From: an uncultured Alphaproteobacteria bacterium
Lineage (GTDB): Bacteria > Pseudomonadota > Alphaproteobacteria > Micavibrionales > Micavibrionaceae
Direction of reading: 5' to 3'
DNA: 64,000 nt
Assembly: GCA_937931645.1 (NCBI GenBank)
Contig: CALHAR010000004.1
Span: forward strand, 1-64,000
The notes beneath the pieces were generated by a model. It ran no database searches and was not told where the DNA came from. It saw only the letters and a program-made list of their open reading frames with translations. The first letter of the stretch is position 1. Every line of letters starts with the position of its first letter. The translations under genes and the position numbers were made by a program. Below, in pieces: positions 19,112-29,051 of the stretch.

Positions 19112-20118
19112 CGTAAAAAACCCATCATTTTATAGACATCATCCAACGTTGGTGCGGCCAGTTCACGGGCTTTATCTGCGCCAGCTTTTAGAATATTGTC
19201 AATCTCCGCTTTATCAGACATCAGCTCACTCATACGTGTCGTGATAGGAGATAATTGTGCGACGGCCAAATCAGATAGTGCGGTTTTAAGCGCACTAAAT
19301 TGTTGCCCACCAAATTCCGCCATAACTTGTTCACTGGTCGTATCAGATAGCGCCGCGTAAATACCTATTAAATTCATCGCCTCGGGACGTCCCTCGCCTT
19401 CTTTATCACTGGCAGGCACATTACCTTGATCGGTCTTGGCTTTTTTAAATTTCTTGGCAATCATATCCGCATCATCGGTCAGGTTAATCCGTGTCATATC
19501 ACTCTCGGCAGATTTACTCATCTTCTGTGTTCCGTCACGCAAAGACATCACCCGTGTTGCTGTGCCCATAATATAAGGCTCAGGCATGGGGAAATATTCT
19601 TTTCCACCTGCGTATTTTTCATTAAACACACTTGCAACATCACGTGAGAGTTCAAGATGCTGTTTTTGATCCTCACCAACGGGGACATGCGTTGCTTTAT
19701 AAAGCAAAATATCCGCCGCCATTAAAACAGGATACGCGAATAAGCCTAAGCTCGCACGCTCGGCATTTTTACCGGCTTTATCTTTAAACTGCGTCATACG
19801 TTCCAACTTCCCCATTTGAGTCATTGACGATAACAACCATGTCAATTCAGCATGTCCAGAAACAGAAGATTGAGCCATAATATATGAACGCTTCGGATCA
19901 ACGCCCGCCGCAATATAGGCGGCAGCTGTCTCACGCGTCGCTTCGGTTAGAGCCTTAGGGTCATGCCCATTTGTGATAGCGTGTAAGTCCATAACACCAT
20001 ATAAGCACTGGTTATCACCTTCATCTTGAAGCTTTACCCAGTTACGCAACGCACCCAGATAGTTCCCCAATTGGAGTCTGTTCGTCGGTTGCATTCCTGA
20101 AAAAATTCTTTTGGTCAT
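19108..20118 (-). CDS. trpS: Tryptophanyl-tRNA synthetase
   Basis: Charges tRNA-Trp. The 336-residue class Ic synthetase has the HIGH-equivalent segment MQPTNRLQLGNYLGAL and the KMSKS loop in GTQKMSKSAESD, plus DLHAIT and VGEDQKQHLELSRD. Length is normal. It lies downstream of murJ and the HIT gene on the same strand; murJ-trpS proximity is common in alphaproteobacteria. Confidence 0.97.
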   Translation of the reverse strand: MTKRIFSGMQPTNRLQLGNYLGALRNWVKLQDEGDNQCLYGVMDLHAITNGHDPKALTEATRETAAAYIAAGVDPKRSYIMAQSSVSGHAELTWLLSSMTQMGKLERMTQFKDKAGKNAERASLGLFAYPVLMAADILLYKATHVPVGEDQKQHLELSRDVASVFNEKYAGGKEYFPMPEPYIMGTATRVMSLRDGTQKMSKSAESDMTRINLTDDADMIAKKFKKAKTDQGNVPASDKEGEGRPEAMNLIGIYAALSDTTSEQVMAEFGGQQFSALKTALSDLAVAQLSPITTRMSELMSDKAEIDNILKAGADKARELAAPTLDDVYKMMGFLR

Positions 20119-20143
20119 TATGTTTCTCTTTATTAAGTGAAAA

Positions 20144-20566
20144 TTAAATTAAGTCTTTGATAGCTGTAATAAGATTGTTTTTCAAATCCTTATGCTTATC
20201 TACGTCAAATTTATACTCTGAGTTGACCCAATACTCTTCAGGATATTGCCATACATTTCGTTTTTGTAACTGTTCTGGTTCATCTTCATAGCGCGGGAAA
20301 AGGTGAGCGTGTAAATGAGGATAGCTATTACCTAAGATACCGTAATTAATGCGTAACGGTCGGCAAACCTTGATGATAGCGTCACCAACAATAGACATAT
20401 CTGATAAAAAATCAGCTCTAGCTATCGTATTTAAATCATTTAAACTCGCAACAGCAGGGTCAGAAAAAAGAACGCAATAACCCTGCAAAAATTGAGTGTC
20501 ACCAATACAGGCATAACCACTTTTCATCTTAATTAATGTTGTTGGATTATCCTCTAAATTCATCAC
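20144..20566 (-). CDS. HIT-family nucleotide hydrolase/transferase
   Basis: A 140-residue histidine-triad protein. The active site HLHAHLFP (His-x-His-x-His pattern) follows NYGILGNSYP, and the start has the HIT-type YACIGDTQFLQGYCVLF. Such proteins cleave phosphoramidate or dinucleoside phosphate bonds; the substrate is unknown. It overlaps murJ by 4 bp and leads into trpS after 25 bp, so the three genes are probably one transcript. Confidence 0.87.
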   Translation of the reverse strand: MMNLEDNPTTLIKMKSGYACIGDTQFLQGYCVLFSDPAVASLNDLNTIARADFLSDMSIVGDAIIKVCRPLRINYGILGNSYPHLHAHLFPRYEDEPEQLQKRNVWQYPEEYWVNSEYKFDVDKHKDLKNNLITAIKDLI

Positions 20567-22101
20567 GATGCCTTACGTCTTTTCGGTAAATATCGTTTTA
20601 GCTCATCTGTTGTAATGGCTTTGGTTGTTATAATAGTGAGGGCGTAGGTAATCAAGCCTAAAGCCACTAAACCTACCAATGATAGTATTTCATTCAAGCC
20701 ACCAATATACTTGTCAGACACCAATAAAATAAAACCCATTAACAACGCGCTAAAAATAATTTTAAAAACAACGCGTTTAAATCGCACATCAAATTTAAAA
20801 TTTTCTTGCTTACGTAAACCATTATAAAGCAACGCAAGCTGAAACCAACCAACAAGCCCTGTTGCCAGCGCAATACCAACAACGCCAATAAACTGAATAA
20901 GCACCAAGCTTAAAGCAATGTTAATTGCCGTCGTCATAATAGAAATCTTCACGGGACTCATCGTGTCTTGAGATGACCAATAAGCCGTTGAAAAAACCTT
21001 CACTACAATATAAGCAGGCAAGCCAATGGCATAGCCCATCAAAACTTTAGAGGCCGTCGCCGTATCTTGCGCGGTAAACGCGCCGCGTTCAAATAACGCC
21101 CCCATTAATGTTTCAGGAATAACAAACAATGCCACCGCCGCCGGTAACGCCAGCAACAAACAAATCTCTAAAGAGCGGTTAAATAAATTTTGCGTTTTCG
21201 CCTCATCCCCCGCTGCGATTGAACGTGAAAGCATCGGCAACAACGCCGTTCCCACTGCTATCCCTACCATACCCAATGGCAATTGATTTAAACGATCCGC
21301 ATAATAAAGGTAAGAGATTGAGCCACTCGCCAAGGTTGAGGCCAACACCAAATCAACAAACAGATTAATATGCATGACGCCCGCACCAACAACCCCTGGC
21401 CCCATCAACTTAAATAACTTTTTTATATTGCCTGTAAATTTTGGTTTTTTTAGGCGCAACTTAATACCTTGTCGCCTTACGAAATAAAACAACCACAAAA
21501 ACTGCGTCACACCCGCGGCAAACACACCCCACGCCATAGCGTGACCAGCGGTTTCGGTAAACTTCGTAAAAACCAGCAAAGCAATAATCAAACATAAATT
21601 AAAAAATATCGGTGCACTGGCAAACGGCGCAAATCTATCATGCGAATTCAATACCCCGCCCATCAATGCAGTCAATGACATTAATAGCAGGTAAGGAAAT
21701 GTAATCCGCGACAGCTCAACGGCTGTACCATACCGCAAAGGTTCATCATGAAAACCAGGGGCGATGGCATATATAATCGCTGGCATGGCAAGTATAGCAA
21801 GAAGCGTAAACGGAACAAGAAAAGCGATCATCACCGAAAAGGCATTAGAGGCAAAAAGCGACGCTTCATCCGCGCCTTCTTTCTCCAAATTTTCCGAATA
21901 AAGCGGAACAAATGCGACACTAAACGCGCCTTCGGCGGTAACGCGGCGGAAAAAATTAGGGAGTTTTAATGCCACAAAAAATGCATCGGCAATCGGCCCT
22001 GCACCTAAAATCGCCGCGGTTAAGATATCACGGACAAATCCTAAAATACGGCTGGCCCCTGTCAGGCCCGCCACCGTCGCCATTGCTTTAATCAATTTCA
22101 T
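20563..22101 (-). CDS. murJ: Lipid II flippase MurJ
   Basis: Flips the peptidoglycan precursor lipid II across the inner membrane. The 512-residue protein has about 14 membrane segments and the family start GLTGASRILGFVRDILTAA, then ADAFFVALKLPNFFRRVTAE and AEGAFSVAFVPLYSE. I use the ATG at 22101; an in-frame TTG at 22125 would add eight residues. The usual neighbour glnD is absent between this gene and mutS, which lies 6 kb away. Confidence 0.95.
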   Translation of the reverse strand: MKLIKAMATVAGLTGASRILGFVRDILTAAILGAGPIADAFFVALKLPNFFRRVTAEGAFSVAFVPLYSENLEKEGADEASLFASNAFSVMIAFLVPFTLLAILAMPAIIYAIAPGFHDEPLRYGTAVELSRITFPYLLLMSLTALMGGVLNSHDRFAPFASAPIFFNLCLIIALLVFTKFTETAGHAMAWGVFAAGVTQFLWLFYFVRRQGIKLRLKKPKFTGNIKKLFKLMGPGVVGAGVMHINLFVDLVLASTLASGSISYLYYADRLNQLPLGMVGIAVGTALLPMLSRSIAAGDEAKTQNLFNRSLEICLLLALPAAVALFVIPETLMGALFERGAFTAQDTATASKVLMGYAIGLPAYIVVKVFSTAYWSSQDTMSPVKISIMTTAINIALSLVLIQFIGVVGIALATGLVGWFQLALLYNGLRKQENFKFDVRFKRVVFKIIFSALLMGFILLVSDKYIGGLNEILSLVGLVALGLITYALTIITTKAITTDELKRYLPKRRKAS

Positions 22102-22187
22102 GGCGTTATTTAAACCATAAATCAAAAAAAATGAACATGGATAAAATTCTGCGTGACTTTGCCGCTTTGTGGTTTAAAACATAATAT

Positions 22188-23033
22188 ATGACCAAAAAAA
22201 CTCACCACCCCTCTCTTGAGAACCTTACCGAAACCCCTGCCAAAAATCCTGCCAAAAACCCCGAAAGCGTTCAATTCGGTACGCGTGATGTAACTCCAGA
22301 GGAAAAAACAACCCTTGTTCGTGGGGTCTTTGACTCCGTGGCCGATCAATATGACGTCATGAATGATGTCATGTCTGGCGGGGTGCATCGCCTTTGGAAA
22401 AACCATTTAATCCGCCGTATACGTCCCAAGGCGGGGCTACATTACCTTGATGTCGCGGGTGGTACAGGTGATATTGCCTTTCGTATTAGTGATTACATCG
22501 AAAAACGTAGTCATAACGTCCCTAATAAACCCCTAAATTCAACCAAAATCACCTTATGTGACCTGAACTGGGATATGCTACGTGTTGGCCGTGATCGTGC
22601 CATTAATAAGGGCAAACTTCATGATTATGACTGGGTCACAGGCAATGCCGAGACCCTCCCTCTTGAGGATGAGAGCGTCGATGTCTATACCATCGCCTTT
22701 GGTTTACGCAATGTCACACATATAGATAATGCCCTAAAAGAGGCTCATCGTGTCCTTAAACCCGGTGGACGGTTTTATTGCCTTGAATTCTCTCATGTTG
22801 AGAACCCTGCCCTTGCCGCCCTATATGATAAATTTTCCTTCAATCTTATCCCTAAAATGGGGGAAGTCATCGCCAAAGACCGCGATAGTTACCAGTATCT
22901 CGTTGAATCTATTCGTAAATTTCCAACGCAAGAGAGTTTAAAAGACAGGTTACAAAACGCAGGATTCATGAAAACATCCTACGAAAACCTAACCTTTGGT
23001 ATCGCCGCCATCCATTTTGGTTTAAAAACATAA
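22188..23033 (+). CDS. ubiE: Demethylmenaquinone/ubiquinone C-methyltransferase UbiE
   Basis: A 281-residue class I SAM methyltransferase acting in ubiquinone synthesis. Motifs: FDSVADQYDVMNDVMSGGVH, the SAM site LDVAGGTGDIAFRI, GNAETLPLEDESVDVYTIAF and GLRNVTHIDNALKEAHRVL, then LEFSHVENPAL. The first about 35 residues are a polar extension with a PAKNPAKNP repeat before the conserved domain. It is divergent from murJ. Together with ubiK it points to ubiquinone-based respiration. Confidence 0.95.
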   Translation: MTKKTHHPSLENLTETPAKNPAKNPESVQFGTRDVTPEEKTTLVRGVFDSVADQYDVMNDVMSGGVHRLWKNHLIRRIRPKAGLHYLDVAGGTGDIAFRISDYIEKRSHNVPNKPLNSTKITLCDLNWDMLRVGRDRAINKGKLHDYDWVTGNAETLPLEDESVDVYTIAFGLRNVTHIDNALKEAHRVLKPGGRFYCLEFSHVENPALAALYDKFSFNLIPKMGEVIAKDRDSYQYLVESIRKFPTQESLKDRLQNAGFMKTSYENLTFGIAAIHFGLKT

Positions 23034-23207
23034 GTAAGTTTATACATAATTATACACAATTAATTTTCATATTTGTTAAAAAAACTATTGCATTATTGCG
23101 GGAAATTCCTTTAATAAGGCCAATCTATTATTTAGGTCACTAAAAAAGAACGCGAGCGGTGATGACATCGTCTCACGAAAAGAATTATATAAGGAAGGAA
23201 AACTCTA

Positions 23208-23753
23208 ATGAATAACAACGTATTAAAATCAGTCTTTTTCGCGGCTGTCGTATTAGTAGCAGGTATTGTTGCAATGCAAGTCGTATATAACAACGTAACT
23301 GACACAGACGCTGAAGGCTTTGCCTCTATCGCTCCTGCGGCTGGTGAGCTAATCGAAGGTGCAGAAGGAACATTTGGTAGTGCTATTGACGCAACGAAAG
23401 CAGCAACTGGTGATGCTCTTGACGGTGCAAAAGAAATCGCTGCTGATGCAACTGACGGTGCAGAAGGCATGATGGATAAGGCTAAAGAGATAGCTGCTGA
23501 AGCAACTGATACTGAAGGTGCAATGGACAAAGCTAAAGAGATGGCTACTGAAGCGACTGACACTGAAGGCGCAATGGATAAAGCTAAAGAGATGGCTGCC
23601 GAAGCAACTGATACTGAAGGTGCAATGGATAAAGCTAAAGAAATCGTAAAAGATACTGCTGCTGACGCTATGGCTGATAAAGTTCCTGCTGCTGGTGATG
23701 CAATGGAAGCTAAAGACGCTGTTGATGCCGTAAAAGGTAAGCTTGATCTATAA
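23208..23753 (+). CDS. Membrane-anchored 17-residue-repeat (LEA-like) helical protein
   Basis: A 181-residue protein with one N-terminal membrane anchor (about residues 6-26) and an Ala/Glu/Lys/Asp-rich exterior. Three tandem 17-residue units (residues 90-106, 107-123, 124-140; consensus DKAKEMAAEATDTEGAM) are encoded by 51-bp DNA repeats at 23475-23627, with degenerate units on both sides. The composition suggests extended amphipathic helix, as in LEA or apolipoprotein-like proteins, perhaps a periplasmic stress or spacer protein. There is a good ribosome-binding site (AAGGAAGGAAAA). Function is unknown. Confidence 0.75.
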   Translation: MNNNVLKSVFFAAVVLVAGIVAMQVVYNNVTDTDAEGFASIAPAAGELIEGAEGTFGSAIDATKAATGDALDGAKEIAADATDGAEGMMDKAKEIAAEATDTEGAMDKAKEMATEATDTEGAMDKAKEMAAEATDTEGAMDKAKEIVKDTAADAMADKVPAAGDAMEAKDAVDAVKGKLDL

Positions 23754-23759
23754 TCTAAG

Positions 23760-23781
23760 GTATTGTCATTCGTGACAATAC
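23760..23781. other. Perfect 9-bp hairpin with TTCG loop downstream of the repeat protein
   Basis: GTATTGTCA (23760-23768) and TGACAATAC (23773-23781) pair perfectly around a TTCG tetraloop, an unusually stable RNA hairpin. No T-run follows directly, so it may protect the 3' end or act with the terminator 30 bp downstream. Confidence 0.6.
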
Positions 23782-23810
23782 TAGACTATATGATCTATAA
23801 GAATTAAGAT

Positions 23811-23840
23811 AAGCCTCGCTTTTACGCGGGGCTTATTTTT
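23811..23840 (+). terminator. Intrinsic terminator
   Basis: A 9-bp stem AAGCCTCGC (23811-23819) with GCGGGGCTT (23826-23834), loop TTTTAC, followed by ATTTTTATTT. It ends the transcript of the repeat-protein gene 33 bp ahead of coaBC. Confidence 0.85.
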
Positions 23841-23873
23841 ATTTGAAAGAACAAAAAATACAAAAAGAACAAG

Positions 23874-25106
23874 ATGCTGAACGGTAAGAAAATATTATTA
23901 ATTATCTCAGGTGGTATTGCCGCTTATAAATCGCTTGAGCTTATCCGCCTATTTAAAAAATCAGGTGCACATGTACGTTGCGTTCTAACCAATGGGGGCG
24001 CACATTTTGTCACCCCTCTTTCAGTCTCCGCGCTCGCCGAAGAAGAAGTCTATACAGATTTATGGTCCCTTAAAGACGAAGCAGAAATGGGACATATCAG
24101 ATTATCACGCGAAGCAGACCTTGTTGTTGTTGCCCCTGCCAGTGCCAATTTACTCGCGCAAATGACGCACGGCTTGGCCGAAGACCTTGCGTCAACAACC
24201 TTGCTCGCCACCAACCGTCCTGTCATGGTTTGCCCTGCAATGAACCCGATGATGTGGCAACATGCCGCCACGCAAGACAACTTAAAAGTCCTTGCCAAAC
24301 GTGACATCAAAATCGTGGGCCCTGCGGCAGGCGATATGGCCTGTGGTGAAACAGGTATGGGTCGCATGAGCGAACCTGAGGATATTTTATCCGCCGTTAT
24401 AAATCATTTTTCTGCTAACAAACCGCTTGCTGGCTTACGCGCTATCGTCACCAGCGGCCCCACGTACGAGCCCATTGACCCTGTTCGCTTCATCGGTAAC
24501 AGGTCATCAGGCAAACAAGGCCACGCTATTGCAGGTGCGCTCTCTCATGCTGGTGCGTCGGTCACACTAATTACTGGTCCCGTCAAACTTACAGACCCTG
24601 ATGGCATTAAAACCATTCATATTGAGACCGCTCAAGACATGCTAGAAGCCTGTGAAAACGCTCTTCCTGCTGATATAGCTATTTGCGCGGCGGCGATTTC
24701 TGACTGGCGCGTTGATAGTTTTTCACCCCAAAAAATTAAAAAAGGCGCGAACAAAAAAGCACCCTCTCTTAACCTTGTTGAAAATCCAGACATTTTAAAA
24801 ACAATATCTAATCATAAAACCAAACGTCCGGCTTTGGTTATTGGTTTCGCCGCCGAAACTGAAAATCTAAACGATCATGCCAAAGCAAAACTACAATCCA
24901 AAAACTGTGATTGGATCATTGCCAATAATGTTACTGAAAATGATGTCTTTGGTAGTGATAAAAACAAAATCACACTATTCACCGCTGATAATAAAAAAGA
25001 ATTTCCTACCTCTAACAAAACAATAATTGCACGTGACATTATAGACGAAATCATTGATTATCTCCCCGAAATAAAAAATACAATAAAAGGACAAACAAAT
25101 GCCTGA
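23874..25106 (+). CDS. coaBC: Bifunctional phosphopantothenoylcysteine decarboxylase / phosphopantothenate-cysteine ligase
   Basis: Performs two steps of coenzyme A synthesis. The 410-residue fusion has the N-terminal flavoprotein CoaC domain ([58 protein letters not shown] with the catalytic Cys) and the C-terminal CoaB domain ([38 protein letters not shown], then VGFAAETE as GFAAETEN). It overlaps dut by 8 bp. The coaBC-dut pairing is conserved in alphaproteobacteria; the ubiB gene often found upstream is missing. Confidence 0.97.
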   Translation: MLNGKKILLIISGGIAAYKSLELIRLFKKSGAHVRCVLTNGGAHFVTPLSVSALAEEEVYTDLWSLKDEAEMGHIRLSREADLVVVAPASANLLAQMTHGLAEDLASTTLLATNRPVMVCPAMNPMMWQHAATQDNLKVLAKRDIKIVGPAAGDMACGETGMGRMSEPEDILSAVINHFSANKPLAGLRAIVTSGPTYEPIDPVRFIGNRSSGKQGHAIAGALSHAGASVTLITGPVKLTDPDGIKTIHIETAQDMLEACENALPADIAICAAAISDWRVDSFSPQKIKKGANKKAPSLNLVENPDILKTISNHKTKRPALVIGFAAETENLNDHAKAKLQSKNCDWIIANNVTENDVFGSDKNKITLFTADNKKEFPTSNKTIIARDIIDEIIDYLPEIKNTIKGQTNA

Positions 25107-25557
25107 TAAAGTTAAAATCGCCCTCACCCCTATGGAACATGCGGTTGGCCTACAACTCCCAACTTACGCAACAGAACAATCTGCGGGTATGGATTTAACC
25201 GCCGCCTTGGAAGAAGCGATCGAAATTGGCCCTGGTGAACGTATGCTCATCCCGACTGGCTTATCCATTGCTCTGCCTGAAGGGTACGAGGCGCAAATTC
25301 GTCCACGCTCTGGCTTGGCCTTAAAGCATGGCGTAACCGTTTTAAACTCCCCGGGTACGATCGATGCGGATTATCGTGGTGAAATCCGCGTTATTCTTGC
25401 GAACTTAGGGCAAGAAGCTTTCACCGTTGAACGCGGTATGCGTATTGCCCAAATGGTTATCGCTCAACACGCCAAAGTCACATGGGAAGTCACGGATGAA
25501 CTCAATAAAACTGACCGTGGCGCAGGCGGCTTTGGCTCTACAGGTACAACAGATTAA
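25099..25557 (+). CDS. dut: Deoxyuridine 5'-triphosphate nucleotidohydrolase
   Basis: Hydrolyses dUTP to dUMP and pyrophosphate, keeping uracil out of DNA. The 152-residue trimeric dUTPase has its five motifs in order: [45 protein letters not shown] and the C-terminal [10 protein letters not shown] arm. All key residues look intact. The start lies inside the end of coaBC, implying coupled translation. Confidence 0.97.
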   Translation: MPDKVKIALTPMEHAVGLQLPTYATEQSAGMDLTAALEEAIEIGPGERMLIPTGLSIALPEGYEAQIRPRSGLALKHGVTVLNSPGTIDADYRGEIRVILANLGQEAFTVERGMRIAQMVIAQHAKVTWEVTDELNKTDRGAGGFGSTGTTD

Positions 25558-25559
25558 GT

Positions 25560-25597
25560 GCCTTTATAAAGGCGGTTTTCTCTGGAAAACCTTTGTA
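25560..25597 (+). terminator. Two adjacent hairpins after dut (possible weak terminator)
   Basis: The palindrome GCCTTTATAAAGGC (25560-25573) is followed at once by GGTTTTC-TCTG-GAAAACC (25574-25591), then TTTG. The T-run is short, so termination would be weak; it may be partial before mutS. Confidence 0.5.
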
Positions 25598-25649
25598 AAT
25601 CCTTAGAAAACCATAGTGTTCTTAGCCTTCTTAGTGTTAAAAATAACCT

Positions 25650-28376
25650 ATGTCACAAGCGTTGAAAAAAGAGCCTGCCTCTGCGGATTATACATCCGTT
25701 GAGGATTTATTAAACCAAGGCCATACGCCAATGATGGCGCAATATTTGACCCTAAAAAAACAATATCCTGATTGCATATTATTTTATCGCATGGGTGATT
25801 TTTACGAAATGTTTTTTGAGGATGCAATTCAGGCTTCGCAAACTCTCGACATCACCCTAACCAAACGCGGAAAAACCGAAGGCACCGACATCCCCATGTG
25901 CGGTGTCCCCTTTCATAGTTACGATTCTTACATGGCAAAACTTATCCGTGAAGGATTTAAAGTTGCTATCTGTGAACAAACTGAAACCCCGGCTGAAGCC
26001 AAAGCTCGCGCCAAGGCGGCAGGCAAACCTGCCTCTAAAGCCCTTGTAAACCGTGATGTTGTCCGCGTTGTTACCCAAGGGACATTAACCGAAGATAACC
26101 TTCTTGATGCACGTGAAAATAACTACCTCGCCGCTTTGTCTGAAATTGCAGGACAATATGGTTTGGCATGGTTAGAAATCTCAACGGGTGATTTTTACGT
26201 TCAAGCCGTTCATGAAAAACTCATTGCTCCCGCCCTAGAGCGCATTAACGCACGTGAAATTTTAATCGCAGATAAAATGGTTCAACGCGAAAGCTTATTC
26301 GATATATTTGCACCTTACCAACAAATAATAACACCCTTATCAAACAGTTTATATGACAGTCAAAATGCAGAAAAAAGATTAGAGACCGTCTTTGGCGTTG
26401 GTACATTAGACGCTTTTGGCGCCTTCAGTCGCGCAGAAATATCCGCTGCAGGCACATTGATTGACTATGTGGAACGCACACAAAAAGGTAAAGTCCCTCA
26501 CCTGAAACGCCCCAACCAAATCTCCGGTGGTGAAAATATGGAGATTGACGCCGCCACCCGCCGTAACCTTGAACTTAACCGCACTTTATCGGGGGAACGT
26601 AAAGGCTCGCTCCTTCACACAATCGACCGTACTGTCACCGCCTCTGGTGCTCGCGCGTTACAGCTCAGACTATCTGCACCTTTAACGGATATAAACGCGC
26701 TTCATGCCCGTCAGGACGAAGTTGAAATATTCGTTAATCAAACCTCGTTACGTGACTCCATGCGTGATTACCTTAAACAAGTCCCTGATATGGAACGTGC
26801 CCTCGCCCGTCTTTCTGTTGATCGTGGAGGACCACGTGATTTAGGCGCACTTCGTGATGGGCTTTATGCCGCCGAAACTATTATTGCTCTCTTGCTACAA
26901 ACAAAAGAAGCGCCGTTAAAAAATATCACCCAAAATTTAAAGCAATCAAATGAGCTAAAAAAATTAAGTGACACACTCCGTAACGCCTTAAAACAAGATT
27001 TACCTTTTTTAGATCGCGATGGCGGTTTTATTGCTGCTGACTTTCATGCCCGCCTTGATGAGCTGCGTGGTTTGCGTGATGATAGCAAGCGTCACATCGC
27101 CGCCCTTCAGGCTAAATATCGCGAGATGACAGGCATTGATACCCTAAAAGTCACCTATAACAACGTTCTTGGCTATTTCATTGATGTAACCGCCCGCCAT
27201 GCAGATAAGCTTATGGTAAAAATTGGTGATGAAAAGCAAGATGACAATCCATTCATTCACCGTCAAACTTTGGCAAATAATGTTCGTTTCACAACACCAG
27301 AATTATCTGAACTTGAGCGCGATTTATCTTCTGCCGCTGATAAAGTTCTCGCCATTGAACAGGAAATTTTTAGTGACCTTGTACAACAGGTCAACGCACT
27401 ATCTAACGATATAGGTACCGTTTCTTCTGCGCTTGCCGCTCTTGATGTTGCAACCGCGCTCGGCTCGCTGGCTATTGAACAAAAATACACACGTCCCGTT
27501 TTAGACAACTCACTCACCTTTAAAATAGAAGGTGGCCGTCACCCCGTTGTTGAAACCGCCTTGGCAAAAGACTCGACCGCCTTCATTCCCAATGATTGCG
27601 ACTTAAGTGAAAATCAAAAACTTTGGCTGCTCACTGGCCCTAATATGGCAGGTAAATCAACCTTCTTACGCCAAAATGCGCTTGTCACCATTATGGCGCA
27701 AATTGGCTCGTTTGTACCGGCTACCAACGCTCACATCGGTATTGTTGACCGTCTTTTCTCACGTGTTGGTGCGGCAGATGATTTAGCACGCGGACAATCA
27801 ACCTTCATGGTCGAAATGGTTGAAACCGCTATCATTTTAAATCAAGCGACTGAACGTTCTCTCGTTATCCTTGATGAAATTGGTCGTGGTACCGCCACCT
27901 TTGATGGCCTCTCTATTGCCTGGGCTTGTGTTGAACAACTGCACGAAGTCAATAAATCGCGTGCGCTCTTTGCTACGCATTATCACGAGCTTACCTCCCT
28001 ACAAGAACGTTTAAGTACGCTTTGTTGTTATTCCCTTCAAGTAAAGGAATGGGAAGGTGATATTATTTTCACGCATAATGTTGTCGAAGGCACAGCGGAT
28101 AAATCTTACGGTATTCACGTTGCAAAACTGGCTGGTCTTCCCGCCAATGTCATCACTCGCGCCAAAGATGTATTAACCAACTTAACTACGGGCGAAGGGT
28201 CAAAAAACATCAAGAATATTGGTAATGATTTACCACTTTTTACCGCGCAGACCCCTGCCCCTATAACACCATCTGACGTTGAAGTAAAACTGGCTGAAAT
28301 CGACCCTGACAGCCTAACACCGCGTGAAGCCCTTGACGCGCTCTATGCGTTAAAAAGTACTTTAAAAAACAGCTAA
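25650..28376 (+). CDS. mutS: DNA mismatch repair protein MutS
   Basis: Recognises base mismatches and small loops. The 908-residue protein has the N-terminal mismatch-binding domain with the FYE motif (LFYRMGDFYEMFFEDA), clamp and lever regions, and the ATPase: Walker A GPNMAGKS (663-670), STFMVEMVET, Walker B LVILDEIGRGTATFDGLS and the switch His in ATHYHE. The C-terminal helix-turn-helix tail ends LYALKSTLKNS. Its 3' end overlaps the first lysE-type gene by 15 bp tail to tail, and a copy of this end recurs 1.4 kb downstream. Confidence 0.97.
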   Translation: MSQALKKEPASADYTSVEDLLNQGHTPMMAQYLTLKKQYPDCILFYRMGDFYEMFFEDAIQASQTLDITLTKRGKTEGTDIPMCGVPFHSYDSYMAKLIREGFKVAICEQTETPAEAKARAKAAGKPASKALVNRDVVRVVTQGTLTEDNLLDARENNYLAALSEIAGQYGLAWLEISTGDFYVQAVHEKLIAPALERINAREILIADKMVQRESLFDIFAPYQQIITPLSNSLYDSQNAEKRLETVFGVGTLDAFGAFSRAEISAAGTLIDYVERTQKGKVPHLKRPNQISGGENMEIDAATRRNLELNRTLSGERKGSLLHTIDRTVTASGARALQLRLSAPLTDINALHARQDEVEIFVNQTSLRDSMRDYLKQVPDMERALARLSVDRGGPRDLGALRDGLYAAETIIALLLQTKEAPLKNITQNLKQSNELKKLSDTLRNALKQDLPFLDRDGGFIAADFHARLDELRGLRDDSKRHIAALQAKYREMTGIDTLKVTYNNVLGYFIDVTARHADKLMVKIGDEKQDDNPFIHRQTLANNVRFTTPELSELERDLSSAADKVLAIEQEIFSDLVQQVNALSNDIGTVSSALAALDVATALGSLAIEQKYTRPVLDNSLTFKIEGGRHPVVETALAKDSTAFIPNDCDLSENQKLWLLTGPNMAGKSTFLRQNALVTIMAQIGSFVPATNAHIGIVDRLFSRVGAADDLARGQSTFMVEMVETAIILNQATERSLVILDEIGRGTATFDGLSIAWACVEQLHEVNKSRALFATHYHELTSLQERLSTLCCYSLQVKEWEGDIIFTHNVVEGTADKSYGIHVAKLAGLPANVITRAKDVLTNLTTGEGSKNIKNIGNDLPLFTAQTPAPITPSDVEVKLAEIDPDSLTPREALDALYALKSTLKNS

Positions 28377-28408
28377 AATATCCTCCGCCACCAACGCGGT
28401 ATAGCCAA
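28333..28408. repeat. Duplicated mutS 3' end / lysE 3' end, copy 1 (76 bp)
   Basis: This segment covers the last codons of mutS and the last 16 codons of the first lysE-type gene. It recurs at 29738-29801 with full identity except for one 12-bp deletion between two TTAAAAA repeats. Confidence 0.9.
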
Positions 28409-29021
28409 TATACAACCCAATAAAAATAACAATAATCCCGGAAAGAAGCTTCATGTATTTTATAAATTTTTCTGGTAATTTTTTCCTGAAAAAGATAATT
28501 GGTGCACAGTAAACAACCATCCCCATGCTATCTATAAACATCAACATCGCTATAATTACAAAAGCAAGATTAGTAGTTATAAGTTCTGGGGCAACAAAAA
28601 CAGGAATAATAGAAGCATAAAAAACTATGACCATAGGGTTAGACAGCGTTAAAATAATTGCTGACAACATCATATCGATAAAGTTTTTAGGAGAATCAAT
28701 CTTATCCATACTTATATTAGAGTCATTATTCCATGTCATGACCCCCTTAACACCGATTGAAATTAAATATAAAGCAGCAAATGATTTTGCCAATATCGCA
28801 AAAAAGACAATATCAACATCAAAATGGTTTACCCCCATAAAACCAACAAATACTACGGTTAAATAAATTCCTAACCCGACATTAAACCCCAATAAAAAAG
28901 CACTCAACCCTAAGACACCGTGGGATAAAGAGTAAGAAATAGATGTTAAGATTCCTGGGCCAGGCTTAAAAGCAAAAACAAGGACTGCAATGGCAAGTAA
29001 GAACATTGATTCAAGAGTCAT
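28362..29021 (-). CDS. LysE/RhtB-family exporter 1
   Basis: A 219-residue membrane protein with about six hydrophobic segments. The LysE-type start LAIAVLVFAFKPGPGILTSISYSLSHG holds the family's KPGPG loop (here within a shorter stretch), and TLSNPMVIVFYASIIPVF matches the conserved second half (NPxxxxFY). It exports amino acids or similar small cations by family; the substrate is unknown. It is the last of three tandem paralogues. Its final 16 codons are identical in DNA to those of paralogue 3, although the bodies differ strongly. Confidence 0.87.
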   Translation of the reverse strand: MTLESMFLLAIAVLVFAFKPGPGILTSISYSLSHGVLGLSAFLLGFNVGLGIYLTVVFVGFMGVNHFDVDIVFFAILAKSFAALYLISIGVKGVMTWNNDSNISMDKIDSPKNFIDMMLSAIILTLSNPMVIVFYASIIPVFVAPELITTNLAFVIIAMLMFIDSMGMVVYCAPIIFFRKKLPEKFIKYMKLLSGIIVIFIGLYIGYTALVAEDILAVF

Positions 29022-29051
29022 TTTTATTTGCCCAACTTATTAAAATTAATA

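Noticed and set aside
23475..23627. CRISPR-like array
   Set aside because: The 51-bp units are contiguous, in frame and code for a 17-residue protein repeat; there are no spacers or cas genes.
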